Part shown: piece by piece, positions 24,985 to 37,510 of the stretch | How positions within the stretch are numbered: position 1 is the stretch's first letter | Layout of the letters: each line of letters begins with the position of its first letter | Assembly: GCA_015680685.1 (NCBI GenBank) | Contig: MNCI01008335.1 | Location: forward strand, 328,903 to 392,902 | Source of the DNA: Gnetum montanum | Taxonomy: Eukaryota; Streptophyta; Gnetopsida; Gnetales; Gnetaceae | Direction of reading: 5' to 3' | Length of the DNA: 64,000 nucleotides | Program-made: the position numbers and the translations under genes | Notes under the pieces: generated by a model | Told to the model about the DNA's origin: nothing | The model's database searches: none | The model's input: the letters and a program-made list of their open reading frames with translations, nothing else

Positions 24985-26209
24985 TGTAGGGGGGTAAGGG
25001 TAGATGTCACCTACCCCCAATGTGGAGAGGTGGGATATTTTCCCTTAGCTTGGAAACTTTCCCCCTTAGTGTGCACACTGCATGCTCAACTTGGAAACCT
25101 TCTCCCTCAATGTGGAAGTTTCTCCCTAGCATGGAGGCTCCACCCCTAGTGTGGAAGTTGCATTCCCCTAGTGTCGAAGCCACAATAGTTAGATTTCAAC
25201 ACTTCATGCACTCCATCATTGACCAGCCACTTCAATAATCATGGTGGAGAGCTCAGCGTGGAAGATTCATCTCCAGTGTGAAAGGTGTACCCCATTACTA
25301 TATATAGTAAACAAAATGGCCATGGAGGGAAGGCACTTACCATATATAGTAACCCTCCAAATTTGGGTACCCATCTCACCTAAATGAGGTAGAAATTTGT
25401 AGTAATTTGGCAGCCAATTTTCAGCCATTGTGTAGCCAAATTATAGCCAAATCATAGCCATTTTGTAGCACCATTCATGGCCTAAGACCTATAAAAACCA
25501 GCCTCCAACACCATTTATAGCTTCAACAATGTTCAAACAGTTAGTAATTTTTGACATGATTTAGCAACTTTTGGCATACATACACTTTTGCACACAAATT
25601 GTTCACAGTTCTACACTTGGGTATTCTCTAGCACTCAAGAGTTTTTATAAGTTTCCACACTTGTATTCTTTGAACTCAACATAGATACCTTGTGACCTTG
25701 TGGCCTTGTAACCACCTTTGGAATTTGTGAATTTTCAAGCTTCACACTGCACTCCTAGGATTCCCAACTCCCAGCATAGAGCACTTGGACAGCTTGAATT
25801 CTTTACATTTCTCAACCTCACCATAGCAAACGTTGCAAATCTAAGATTGAAACACCACAAGTTTGATAGCATTAGGAGTGGTAGGAAATTTGAATAGTGG
25901 AGTTGACTACATCAACTTCAACAAACCTTGAACCCTCATCCAAGTGAACCCCCTTGTTGCTCATTCAAGTACCATTTGTATACATTTTGTGTATAAGATA
26001 TATTTGTTTATTTTCTATGCATTATTTAGATTTATTATCAATTTTTCATTTCATATTTTGCAAACCCCCAAGTCCCTGGTTGATTTATTAGACTAACTAG
26101 AACACCTCAGATCCCACATTTTTGTAGAGGCCCTAGGCATTTGAGGTTGAGAATTGCTATGCACTGGATTTGTCGATCTTCATTTCAACAATCAACTTTT
26201 TAGGTCACA
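24985..26209 (+). repeat. Element F 5' LTR (start uncertain)
   Basis: A plus-strand LTR ending near 26209 in TCACA, followed by the family primer-site motif TTTTCTTGGCATTAGAAGGAGG. A TATA-like CTATAAAAACC lies at about 25489. The upstream part holds many AGCATGGAAG/AGTGTGGAAG/CCCTAG motifs between 25020 and 25290. The start could not be fixed because G1 lies directly to the left and the other LTR is not in the window. Homology with the LTR ends at 37.3-37.48 kb and 46.7-46.86 kb supports the call. Confidence 0.6.
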
Positions 26210-27401
26210 ATAGTTTTCTTGGCATTAGAAGGAGGACCTCCATCCAATTTCTATTCCAAAATCTATTAACCATATTTCCAACATCATATCCTAGTAGTAA
26301 ATTTACATATTTGCACCTAATACCTTGGAAATCCAACACTGTCTTTACCTAACATGTAGAAGAAACGCCAACTTAGAAGTTGTAGGTGGTTTGGATGTTG
26401 AAATTTCACAACATTTGTTGTGAATTTTTAGAAAAAAACTAGTGTAGAAGCCATAATAGCCATTTAATTTTTACTATATTTTTTGTCACAAAAACTAACG
26501 TTGGTTTCAACACCAAACAAACCTACTTTTCTCTCCTTTGTGATAAAAGTTGGTAACTTGCAGTTTTTATTTTGGCTTTCAAACTTTCCCACCTCTCTCC
26601 AACATTGAAATAGAAGGTGTGAGATTCCCATTATCTCATCTCCCTTCTTTCTCCCTTGCCATACCTAGCATGAAGGAAATTGGGTGGCCAGTGTGGGACA
26701 GGCTTAAAACCAACTTTTCCAAAGCCAACATCACAAGTTAAAAGTCCTTTTCCATATTTTTGTGGCCAAAACTCTCAAAAGATAAGCATTACCCCTTATG
26801 ATAAAAATTGCAACATGGAAGTTGCAAGTGGTTGCGTGGTGGCTTTTCATAGTAATTGCTATGAATTTTTCAGCCCTAAAGCCAACATTGAAACCTTTTC
26901 CCTTTTCTTTTTTGTTGTTAATTTCAATATTTTCAGCTTCTAAAGTTGGTGGTGTAGCCCTTTAGGAAATTACTAAACTTTTGAAAGTTAGCTTCCCCCA
27001 AAATTTTCCAAGCTAAGAAAATTGGTAGCCTTCCAAGATCAATTTTTTTGTTGAAGAAAATCCAAACTTTCCGCTTTGGTTATTATCCTTTCCCCCATTA
27101 ACGTTGGAATAGAAGGGATGAGATTCCCATTACCTCATCCTCCTTCTTCACCCCTTACCATCCTGCCCTACCATACTTTGCATAGAGGTAGTTGGGAGGC
27201 CAACTTGGATGAGGGTTGATACCAATGTTTCTAGTATTTCATTTTTGATAAAGGGGTAAACCCCCTCACTGCCCATTTACTAATTATAGTAAGTACTTCA
27301 TTATTGGTCATTTTTGTTTCCTTTAAAAGTTTTGGAATCCCATTCACCATAATTTACTTCTATTTTATCATGTATAGCCTATTTTTCTTAGCACTATAGC
27401 C
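26210..27401 (+). other. Element F leader with primer-binding site
   Basis: Position 26213-26235 carries the family primer-site motif (TTTTCTTGGCATTAGAAGGA). The rest is untranslated leader containing two related blocks (26590-26720 and 27095-27235) with AACATTGAAATAGAAGG.TGAGATTCCCATTA-like phrases. No coding frame is recognised. Confidence 0.55.
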
Positions 27402-28190
27402 ATGTCTTTTCAATAGTCCTCCAAATTACCCCTCACCCTCCAACAAGCCATGAAGGTTTATGACCCTAAAGACCCTACCATCATTGAATGTAGGCAATGT
27501 TTAAGGGTTAGAGGGGAAAGACCTAAGTTTACCTCGATAAATGAAGACTATTATCACTATATTTGCACCAAAATGCAGGTCAGCCTCATGATTCCATGTG
27601 TGGAAGAAGAGGAGAAAAGGGAGTTTGAGCTTGTACATCAAGATGGGAAAGAGTATGTCCATTTCCCATATGACCAAATGCCTCTAAATGATGTCTATGC
27701 TAGCATCCAAGATCAATCAATTATGATGGAAGAGAAAAATGACAAGCATAGGTCAAAAGAACAACAAGAAGAGAAGGATGAATTTATTGTGAAATCTAAG
27801 CTTGAAAACATCTTGGGAGGATTGTTCAAACAAACATCTTCCAAGGTTATAGTTCCTTCCTCTAATGCTTTTTTTTTCTCCATGGACATGGTTCCACCAT
27901 CTTCTATTGCTTCCTACCCTACCACAACTAGTTCCACATTGTTCATAGTTACACATCAAACTCAATCAACTTTGCAAATAACAAACTATAACACATCTAT
28001 GTCATTTGCTATACAACCTCGATTTGTGCAATCATTTACAGTGGTTTTTACCAACACAAACCCATTAACTACCTATGTGGGGCCTAGGATGAAACCCTAA
28101 GTAACTCAGGGGTCACACACTCCCTTTGTCCCATTTGTGCCTTAAGTATCAACATAAACATCCTTTTCCTTGTTTCATTCATAGGCTACA
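27402..28190 (+). pseudogene. Element F gag, N-terminal part
   Basis: Starts at ATG 27402, has a TAG at the fifth codon, then is open to 28100. ITSINEDYYHYICTKMQVSL-type sequence around 27530-27600 matches LSHEQYNFICAKIQVGLL of element B and the corresponding part of element A. A low-complexity Ser/Thr/Pro linker follows. The gag core that should come next is missing: the sequence passes into the truncated LTR of element C at about 28190. Gag resumes beyond C at 35683. Confidence 0.75.
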
Positions 28191-28807
28191 AATCAGGGGA
28201 CACTTTTTGTTACGCTCGTCCCATGTTACATGTGGAACACAAGATGCTCCTCGAGGATAGGACGTAGCATGGACACTTAAGAAGAATCTAGTGAAGATTG
28301 TAATCCTTATTCTTGCTATGTTGGCTATGCTTTGGAGTGTAGCAGGAGGGTAAGCCTTAGGAGTTAGAAAATTTGCCAAATGCCTCTTCCATGGTGAGCT
28401 AGCTTAATAGCTTCTAGCTTGACACTTAGGCAAAAATTGTCACTAAAAAGTGTGCTATGTTGGCTATGCTCTAGACCATAGCAGGTAGAGTGAGAGTGTA
28501 GTAGAACACTTAAAAAAATTTTCATGCAACTGGTATTAACACTTAGAGAAAATTTTGCAAAACAAGCCTTGATGCATGCTACACTGAGGAGCATAGCACC
28601 AACACTTAGAAAAATTTGCCAAGTTTTGACACTTAGATAAATTTGCAGAAAGTGCCATTGTTTTGACACTTAGAAAAATTTTGCAAATTTGGTAGTTGGA
28701 GCTGACTACACTCAACACTTAGAAAAATTTGGACAAAGTGCTACAATTTTGACACTTAACCAAATTTGTAGTTGAGATGCTGACACTCAAAATTTTGTGG
28801 TGTTTCA
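28190..28807 (-). repeat. Element C 3' LTR, truncated
   Basis: Matches 35085-35682 of the other LTR: shared phrases include AAATTTGCCAAATGCCTCTTCC and GACACTTAGAAAAATTTTGC, and the end is GGTGTTTCA (minus TGAAACACC). About 1.2 kb of the LTR is missing on the left. Internal repeats of GACACTTAG(A)AAAATTTGC punctuate it every 40-70 bp. Confidence 0.88.
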
Positions 28808-30600
28808 ATGGCCCCTCTTTGTTGACATCTAGAGGAGTGGCCCAAGAGATATTGACAAGGAATTGCAAAACACCATAGCAAATGTTGTGCCAACATCACT
28901 CGTTGGTACTAGATCATGTGTTGTTCCACCATGTTCAAGAGTGCTATGGATAAGGATATGTTGGGGAAAAGTATGTAGGTAATGTGCTAGGGAGATGAAA
29001 TGCAAGAAAAGAAAATAAAATGCAAACAATGTATCCTAATGGAAGATGCCAAGTCAGCACAGTTGATGGTGACCATGGCATGAAACGTTGACCTCTCATT
29101 GAAGTATCCTGATGACAATGTATCCTAATGGCTTGCCCCTAAAACATTGACCTCTCATTAGAGTACTTATGAGAGATTTAAAGTCAATCCAAGGTTGGGC
29201 CAGTTGTGAAATTGCAACATTGTCAATTTACTTGGGAATGTGCTTTTCCCTGTTCTCCCTTGTTTTTGTTTTTGTTTTGCTTTTTATAACTTTTTTGTAT
29301 TTGTTTCTTTTTTCTTTGCTACAAGGCGAACCTCTATTGGGTTTGGCTTACTACAAAATGCTAGTTGTGAGTTGGCCATTGAGTAGATGGGCTTTGTTTT
29401 GATGCAACCATGTTGGATCTATAGGACAAGTGTTTCCTCTCAAGGATGAGTTGCATGACATTCAGTTGGGCTTTCACCAGCCAATAGAGGCTTTTCATGG
29501 GACAAGTTGCATTACCTCCACCATGGGTTTTGTGATTGACATGAAGAGAATATCATGTGTGTTTACAGTATGTATGGATTAGAGGATTTGCATTTAGGGG
29601 AATGCAGAAAATGCAAGAGGGTATGGGAATGAGGGAGTGAATGTGCATAGGCTAAAATGAGATGGAGAGGGATGTGCATTCTTGAGCAGCTTTGCTAGCC
29701 CAATCATGCACATCAGAGTGATGTGGAAACTTGCCGCTATGATGAGATGGGTCTCTGCACGATCACCTCCAAGGCTTCATTCTGCAAACACAACTTCAAG
29801 AAGACAAGGAAACCACACAACATGAAATGCAAATGAAAATGGTAGATGTAAAGATGTTGTAGATGTTGGATATGAAGATGCCACAAATGTGTCAAATGCT
29901 ACACTAGTTGCAAGTGCTTAGGAAGCCAATAAAAGTGCCAGGGCGATGATGTTGCAAGTGCTTCAAAGGCCATACCACTAGCAGGTGCTCCAAAAGATTA
30001 GTAGAATGGTGGGAGGCGATGATGTTGTGAATGTGCAAACCTAGTTTAAGGTCCTGGTAGACCATGGAGTGCTAATTTATAGTCCTAGTAGGATACTGGG
30101 TGCTCGTTGAATGTCATAGTAGATGGTGGATGTTGTGCCAGTTTAATGTCATGACCTAAGGATAATCTATGCCAGTTTATAGTCATAGTAGACTATCTGT
30201 GCTAGTTTTTTGCATCATGGTGGATGAGTGCTTACCTTGCTTATGTGAAGTGCGATGCTACATGCATAGTCATGCTGTGTGCTTGCAAGATCCTACAAAA
30301 ATCAACTAGAAAAAAACAACATCAAGTGGCACCTATTGTAAATAGAGTTAAAATACACAAATGAAAGGAAAGTAATGCAAAAAGGGATAGTTTTAGGCCG
30401 TTCCAAGTTGTAGCAATAGTTTAAAGCCATTCCATGGCATGGGTGCTAGTTTAAGGCCTTTTTGGACCATGTGTTTTTGTAGTTTTATGTTTTTTCTATT
30501 TTTATGTGTTTTTGATATTTTTCAAATGCAATGCATAAGCTAAGTGGATGGATGTGTAAACAAAGTAGAAATGCATAAACAAAGTGAAGCAGTGTGTAAA
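28808..30600 (-). other. Element C polypurine tract and 3' spacer
   Basis: The minus strand reads GTCAACAAAGAGGGGCCAT directly before TGAAACACC. The same stretch is conserved in B (52280-52298) and D (55809-55825), so it is the family polypurine tract. The rest of the spacer is non-coding. At 30040-30480 it carries decayed copies of the micro-repeat (CTAGTTTAAGGTCCTGGTAGAC, CCAGTTTAATGTCATGACC, CCAGTTTATAGTCATAGTAGAC). Confidence 0.75.
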
Positions 30601-31599
30601 CTAGGCAAGCATGTGAAATGTAAATCCATGAACAAATGCAATGTAAGCAAAAATAAAAAATGCATAGCCTATGGAGGCAAGGGGTAAGTAGGTGCTCAAC
30701 ATGTTTTTGGCCAAGGGAAAGTCTTGGTCACGTAGTTGCTTCCTAATCAGGCAAGGCTTAGAATCTTCTGGGAGGCTGTTAGCTTCAACGATTTGTTTGG
30801 GTGTGTTAGCCTTAGGTGTTACGTTGGTTGCTACAAGTGTACCACCAAGAAACTCCACCTTCGACACTTGCTTCATGTCTATGTTGTGGATAGCCGAAGG
30901 GGAGATGTTATCACCATGGATGATAACTTGACCACCTTCATATGGAAGGTGGATTTCTTGGTGGATGGGAGAGGAGATGGCTTGTAGTTGGGCTAGCCAA
31001 GGCCTATCCAGGATCAAGTTAAAGTTTGGCATCTCCTCTATGACAATGAAATCTATGCTTGTGGGGAATTGCTCTCCTGCCATGAAGGCTAAGTTGATTA
31101 TACCCCTAATGGTGATGCGTGATTTGTTGAAGGATTTTAGATATGCAATTTTGGTTGGCCTAATTTTGTTTGCTAGGCCTAACTTGTCAATGATGAAGTA
31201 CAAGAGTCCATTTGTTGTTGCACCATCATTAACATGAACTTTGTAGATGGTGCATTGCCCAACATGTATGCTGATTGATAATGGATTTGTAGTGACCTCC
31301 CCTTGTTCAGGGTTGATTTTGACTGCATCGTCATGAAATGCTAGGGATGTTGAACCTGATTCTTGTGATGTAGGGGGTAACATCACTACACAAATGGATG
31401 CCTCATCTACATAGATGTCGTCTGTAATAGGAATGGAGGCCAACATCCAAGCTAATGCTTGGTGGTGAGCAGATGAGGTCATGACCAGGTCATACAAGCT
31501 TAATGTTATGTTCTTTTTCTTGAGCGTATGTTTCACTTGGGTTAGTGTAGCTACAGAGTCCTTGTTGTCCACTGTTGTGTTGGCCTTGACTTCCTCCAT
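30601..31599 (-). pseudogene. Element C protease region
   Basis: A 332-codon frame, the longest family protease frame in the window. It begins MEEVKANTTVDNKDSVATL, then has LSLYDLVMTSSAHHQAL, GEVTTNPLSISIHVGQ and the active-site equivalent KVHVNDGATTN. KIAYLKSFNKSRITI-like and NLILDRPWLAQLQA follow. The retropepsin motif D(T/S)G reads NDG here, DDG in A and B and HDG in G2. The flap and ILGRPWL-type segment are present. The C-terminal extension beyond LPYEGGQVIIHG has no known domain. Open, but the rest of the element is dead. Confidence 0.8.
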
Positions 31600-33842
31600 G
31601 CAGCTTGAGAGACAAATCTCTTGTGAAGAGGACTTGGGCTTGGGTTACTTGGCCTCCTTAGGGGCAGGGGTCCTAGTGTTTGGTTGTTGCTTGCTGGTTG
31701 TGGCCTTTGTTTTGGCCATGAAGGTTGTGAGGCACTTGTTCGTTCTCTTGCATTACCATTTGTGAGGGGCCATCATGTTGTGTCATCCTTATGACAAACG
31801 GTAGTTTAAGAGTTATTGCAGGGCCAACTTGTTGTGGCACCTTGATGATGAAAGGTTGCTTAGTAGTTACTGTTGTTGCGTCATGCCAGTTTAATGTCTT
31901 AGTGAATGGTTAGTTNCTGTTGTTGCGTCATGCCAGTTTAATGTCTTAGTGAATGGTTAGTTTGGTTTCCAGTTCAATGTCTTAGTAGATGATTGTTGTG
32001 GGACCTTTACTACAAAGGGTGCTGCAAGTGCTTGAGGTGGCACTTTGATAACAAAGGGGGGCCTCTTGCTTATGGAGGCCAAGGGGACCCTTACCTTGTT
32101 GGGAGGCACATGGATCACAAAAGGTCATTGCGTAGGTTTAGACTTGCCACTTATGCTGATGGAGTTTATGACATAGGGTGCATTGTCTATGTTGGATTGG
32201 CTCACTATATCAAGCACTAATTGGCCTTATTCTATCATTCTTTGCATGTCATCCTACAAAGCATCACAATTTTCCATACTGTGATAAGACATCTGGTGGT
32301 AATGACAGTATTAGTCCAATTGGAAATGTTGTGGGACTGAGGGCTCATTTGGTACTACTGATGCAGGGTTCCTCAGTAGTTTGCAGTACCTATCATGTCA
32401 TTGGTGAGCAATTTTTGATACTTGTTTGTGTTGGATTTGCCTAGCTTTCAAGAGTTACTACAGTAGTTTATAGGGTTCCATCATTAGTGGTGTATACTTT
32501 AAGCAATTATTGTGCTCAAAGTTTGTTCGTGGGGTGGCCCTTGTTGAAGTAGGAAAGTTGGTGGCTTTGTGAGCTAGGGCTTTGGTCTACTTAGCTGTCA
32601 GGCCCCAATTGATTACTTTTGTGCTTATGGCCATTATTTCATTTTTCTTGCACACATGTTGGTTTCTATAGGTAATGTAGGCCAGGCCATCACTAGCTTG
32701 GGCTACCTTTTCTATGCCTTTCGTTCTGGGTAAAGGCTTGGCTGAGAGACTTTGGGGCCAGGTACTATAGTTTGGACTTGATGAAGTCATTCATTGCACC
32801 CTTGAAGATGGCCAATAGGTGCATCTCTACTAGGGGTTTACGCATTTTGCTCAATGTGGCATTCCAGTGTTGGAGAAATTTTGGCATAGGCTCTAGGGGC
32901 CCTTGCTTGACCTACATGAGCTAGTTGAGGGTTGCTTCAGGTTTTACATTATACCTGAAGCATGTCACAAACTAGCTTATGAGATCCTCCAAAGAAGAGA
33001 TTAAGGCCCTGGGTAGCATGTGATACCAGTTTAAGGTCTTGCTAGTGAGTGACATGGGGAACACGTGCATGATGATGTGTGGCCAGGCTTGAAGGAGCAG
33101 GCACTTGGATCGAAATGTGACCAAGTGTGCATTGGGTTTTCCTTCACCATTGTACTTGGTTAGTTGAGCTAGCAGGACCCTAGTTCAAAGACTTAGAGGT
33201 GGTACTATAGGACTTATGGGATTATCCTGGTAGAAGTCCATCACATTGATGGTGTCCAAGGGGGTAGCCTTGAGTCATTTGATCTCCTTTGTCAAGCCTT
33301 GGATTAGCCGGAATGCCTAATCCAAGCTTGGGGATGTGCTAGCTGGTTGCATTGGCTGGGCTTGTGTTGGTCGTACGGTGCAGGGTTGGATTGTTGGTTG
33401 TGGAATTTTCCAGTTTAATGTTATAGTAGATGGACATTGCCAGTTTAATGTCATAGTAGACAGTTGTTGCGTGTTTAACATCATAGCAAATAGGTTTAGT
33501 TGATGTGTTGGCTAAGGGATGGGTGTGGTGACCGAGGTGGACCACATATGAGTGGGTTGGACAGACATCGTGGGTGTCGATGAGACAAGCTAGACATGGG
33601 ATTCTTGAGTCATCTAGGGTTGGGAGGTGGCTCCTACATAAGCATAGGGTTGGGAAAATGCAATGGTTGCTTGCAAGGAAGGTTTAATTAGCTGGAAGGT
33701 TCCTAGTATGGTGACCTCCCAATCCTACTCTATTGCTTTGCTCACTATGTTAAAGCTTGCTATGCTTTGAGAACTTATTATGCTATCTAGAGCATCTAGA
33801 GTTTTGGTTAAGTGCCAATCAAAAAATGCAGAAGGAAGTGGT
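31600..33842 (-). pseudogene. Element C gag, N-terminally deleted
   Basis: Minus-strand gag in pieces. Near 33,150-32,590 it reads PNAHLVTFR.KCLLLQAWPH, SLTSKTLNWYH, EDLIS.FVTCFRYN, LQHWNATLSKM, HLLAIFKGAMNDFIKSKL and YLAPKSLS, matching element B residue by residue with several stops. Compared with B, about 450 bp coding the gag N-terminus is missing between the primer site and about 33,690. Two places hold micro-repeat copies inside the coding region (33,415-33,490 and 31,875-31,990). A single N at 31,916 separates two exact 46-bp copies. Confidence 0.8.
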
Positions 33843-33865
33843 GAGGCCCTCCTAACACCAAAAAC
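33843..33865 (-). promoter_or_regulatory. Element C primer-binding site
   Basis: The minus strand reads GTTTTTGGTGTTAGGAGGGCC directly after the LTR end TTACA. The family consensus from A, B, C and F is TTTTTGGCGCTAGAAGGAGG. I cannot name the primer tRNA. Confidence 0.65.
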
Positions 33866-35682
33866 TGTAATAATAAAAAATGTTGGTGGCTGGAACACCA
33901 AGAGGTTGGCAAGTGTATAGCCTAAACCTGAATCCTCGTGAGGGCCGTGCTAGGAAATAGAAACAAGGTGCCCTAAACAATCTTGTCAATTGAATAGGGA
34001 CTTTGCTAGTTGCAATTGGGGTGATGGGTGCAACTAGTGGGTGGTGTGGTTAGTCGAAATGCAAATGCGAACAACACAAAATAGTGCTAAGTATCAAAGC
34101 AATGCTTTGCAATGCGAAGTGTAGAGGATAGCCATGAAATGAAGGTGAGCATAGCTAAGGATTTTAACCAAAATGAGAGTGTCAACCCATAGAGAGTACC
34201 GCTCGAGCATCGTACAACATGATTATGTGTGAAAAACTGTGAAAAGATGTAAGAAAAATGCAATAAAATGCTAGAAATAAGAGAGAGATATGGAACATCG
34301 CCCCAAATGAGGACGTAGTTAACTCCAAAAGGATTTTAGAAGGTACACAATGTACAACAGGTGTAGTGGAAGCATAGTCATAGTTTCGGTGGTGTTGGGT
34401 CATGAAGTCTAGTGATTGTCATGATGAATCATGCCTGCTGGGTTGGCCATCGTGGTGTACCATGCAGTGTAGGGTTACAATGAGGCTGTGGTGTGCCATG
34501 TGTTGCAGGGTTGTAATGGGACTGTGGTGTACCATATGGTGCAAGGCTGCAATAGGGTCATGGTGTACTATGCGGTGCAGGGATGCCTCTTTGCTAGTGT
34601 GGTGTGCTCTAGGTCTTATTCGCCCATGGAGCTAAGTGCCAAGATGCCAAATGCCAGAAAAAAAGTGTCAACTACTAATCAATGAAAAATGGAAGCCAAC
34701 CCCTTGAAACATTGGGGCACAGGGGTATTTATAGGGCTAGGGTTAGCCCAAAATGCTGAGTAGGTGCCATGTGGCAGTGTGGTAGGTGGGACCACAAGAA
34801 AAATTCAAAAAATTTTCTAAGTTCAAAGGTGACCAAAAAAAGTCAGAAATTTTCTAACTTTGGCTACTATGCTCATCTCGTGTTATGTGCAGGACATGGG
34901 ACACTGGTTGCTACGCTCATCTTGTGTTACATGCAGGACATAAGATGCTAGTTGCTATGCTTGTTCCATGTTATGTGTGGGACATAGGATGTTGGTTGCT
35001 ATGCTCATCCCATGTTACGTGTGGGATATGAGATGCTCTCTACTATGCTCGTCCTGTGTTATGTGTAGGACACGGGATGCTCCTTGCTACGCTCATCCCA
35101 TGTTACATGTGGGAGATGGGACACTGCTCAGGGATAGGGCGTAGCATGGACACTTAGAAGAGTTTGGTGAAGACTCTAATCCTTGTTCTTGCTATGTTAG
35201 CTACGATCTAGACAATAGCAGGAGGGGCAGCCTCAGGAATTAGAAAATTTGCCAAATGCCTCTTCCATGGTGAGCTAGCTTGATATTTTCTGGCTTGACA
35301 CTTAGGTAAAACTTGTCACTGAAAAGTGTGCTACACTGGTTATGCTCTAGAGCATAGCAGGTAGAGTGAGAGCATAGTAGAACACTTAAAATTTTTTTTC
35401 ATGCAACTGCTATTGACACTTAGAAAATTTTGCAAAACAGACCTTGATGCATGCTATGTTGGGGAGTGTAGCACCAACACTTAGAAAAATTTGCCATGTT
35501 TTGAGACTTAGACAAATTTGCTGAAAGTGCCATCATTTTGACACTTAGAAAAATTTTGCAAATCTAGTAGTTGGAGCTGACTACACTCAACACCTAGAAA
35601 AATTTGGGCAAAGTGTCATTGTTTTGACACTTAGCCAAATTTGTAGTCGAGATGCTGAGACCTAAAATTTTGTGGCCTTTCA
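33866..35682 (-). repeat. Element C 5' LTR with six 43-bp tandem units
   Basis: Plus-strand boundaries are TGTAATAAT at 33866 and TTTCA at 35682. A promoter TATA reads TATAAATA on the minus strand (34726-34733). At 34862-35125 six units of about 43 bp repeat TTGCTACGCTCATCCCATGT and TACATGTGGGACATGGGATG. The truncated 3' LTR keeps only one such unit. The array lies upstream of the TATA in transcript sense. Confidence 0.88.
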
Positions 35683-35966
35683 ACAATAACCAACCATCAA
35701 TCTCTAGGACTACTGCATTGACAATAACCAGATCCACCTTTAAAAGAAAGGACAAGTCCAAATACACTACCTTACCTATGAAACCATCAGAGTTACTAGA
35801 GAAACTATTAAAAAGTGGGTCCGTGCAACACAAACAAATGATCAAAGCCACTTAAAAGAAGCATGAATTGTTATGTGAAATAGCCAAAGATCTCACTCAA
35901 GCAACAAAGGATGATCCCTAACTACTTAGGAACTTTAAGTTAGACCACTTATACCACTATCACTAG
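35683..35966 (+). pseudogene. Element F gag, continuation after C
   Basis: Plus frame with STFKRKDKSKYTTLPMKPSE and LLEKLLKSGSVQHKQM. It aligns with FQRKDRSKYTPLPVQPSELL of element B and ends in FKLDHLYHYH, the start of the zinc-knuckle region. It is cut off at 35966 by the LTR of element A. Confidence 0.8.
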
Positions 35967-37484
35967 TGAAACACCATGAAATTTTGAGACCCTCGTGCTT
36001 CACAGGGTCTTGGAATTCAGGAAAGGACTTCCACAAGTGTAGCGTCATGATAGTTTGGCAAGAAAATGTAGGCATTGAGATTAGACTTTTCAGTCTGGCA
36101 AGTTTTCTACCTCTAGAGCTGATAGGCCCGATGGACTCTCTAGCCTGGCCACCTGGACAATTCACCCAGCTGACAGTCTACTCAGAAACCATGCTAGGAG
36201 TTGTCGATGGTGTTCAGGATGGACAAAATAGTTCGGCAAGTTTTCTAGTGGAGAAGCTTGCTACACTATGCTATGCTACACAGTGTAGCAAGCCTTCGAA
36301 AAATCAATCAAGTGTCTAAATACAGGTTTTAGCAAGATGTTCACACAAAATAAAGTTAGAAGTTGGCCAATGCAGGGTGCTATGCTATGCTACACTATAT
36401 AGCGTAGCATAGCGTAGCAAGGGCGAAGCATGCAAAGACTCCTCTGACAAGCCGTTTTGGCAAAAGGATTGCATCTAACAACATTGTAGCTTCCGAAGCT
36501 ACCATGAAGCAAATTTTTCTCGTGAAACTTTGCAAATTTTGACAGAAATGCAAGTTACATTGGCTGCTATGCTATGTAGCGTAGCAAAGTTGAAAATCAA
36601 TGAAATACTTCAAAAGTTAACCCGACGTGCGCCAAGGCTTCTAGCAAATGTTGTTGACTCCAACATAAGTTTTTTGTTCAAACCGGTGGCTACGTTATGC
36701 TACGCTACATAGTGTAGCACAACGTAGCAAGCAGCTACACTACTTCAATGTGCTTCGTTCCTCACTTGCATTGTTGGCACATCAAATTTTAGCATGTGCA
36801 GTTACGAAAACATGGTTGCAACATAGCAAGTTTACGACTGGCGTTGCACATCTATGCAGTATGGGCACGTCAACATATCATGGGGTCCAGGACACATGGC
36901 ATCTAGGCCTCATTTCTCGCCTACTCCTGGCCCTATAAATACCCCAAAAAATAATGCTCAAAGGGTTGGCTTTTTGCATTGGCATTCTGTGGGTTGGCTT
37001 TTCTAGTTGGCATTTCTCATCCAAAGAGTTGGCATTTTTGCACAGTTGGCTTTTAAGTTAGCATTCAAGAGCATAGTTGGCACATTTTGAGCATTCTAGT
37101 TATTTTTGAATTCTTTGTGCACTTTCGACATTGTGTAACCTATTATACATTTTCAAACAAGGTAAAGAATTGAACCCTCTACCTTGAGGCGATGCATTTT
37201 CTTACCCAAGTTTATTCTGTTATCTCTTTATTGTTATCATTGTTTGGCATTATTTTCTCCATTCTTGCATTTATTGATCATCGATTTTACCTTACGTATT
37301 TTGCACTTAAAACAACATTCATGTAGGGTTAAGTTACACCAATTAAGTCACTGTCTAATAGACCAGACCGTTCAGGGCGCCCCACTTCCGTTTTATCTAG
37401 CACGACCCTCTCACGGATTTGGGGTTAAACTGTTTGCCCGGCAACCTCTTGGTGATCTAGCCATCAACATTTTCAATCATTACA
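35967..37484 (+). repeat. Element A 5' LTR
   Basis: Begins TGAAACACCATGAAATTTTG and ends CAATCATTACA. TATA box CCCTATAAATACC at 36934-36940. The region 36240-36740 contains clusters of the 10-bp inverted units TGCTACGCTA and TAGCGTAGCA, for example TATAGCGTAGCATAGCGTAG near 36407. The partner LTR is beyond the window. It is longer (1518 bp) than the LTRs of B, and shares the terminal regions and TATA segment. Confidence 0.85.
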
Positions 37485-37510
37485 ATTTTTTTGGCACTAG
37501 AAGGAGGGCC
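37485..37510 (+). promoter_or_regulatory. Element A primer-binding site
   Basis: TTTTTTTGGCACTAGAAGGA follows the LTR end immediately and continues GGGCC. It is the same motif and position as in B, C and F. Confidence 0.7.

Larger units (their letters stand above)
28190..35682 (-). mobile_element. Element C: gag-protease-only gypsy element inserted in F
   Basis: Minus-strand element with a 5' LTR at 33866-35682, primer site, gag, protease, 3' spacer, purine tract and a truncated 3' LTR. There is no trace of RT, RNase H or integrase between protease and the 3' end, so it depends on another element for mobility. It matches element B in order and in content. The outer part of the 3' LTR and about 0.9 kb of F gag are missing together, which indicates one deletion across the left junction. 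For this reason no target duplication can be seen. Confidence 0.85.

Noticed and set aside
30692-30987. Plus-strand frames over the C protease
   Set aside because: They are shadows of the minus-strand protease frame, which has clear homologues in A, B and G2.
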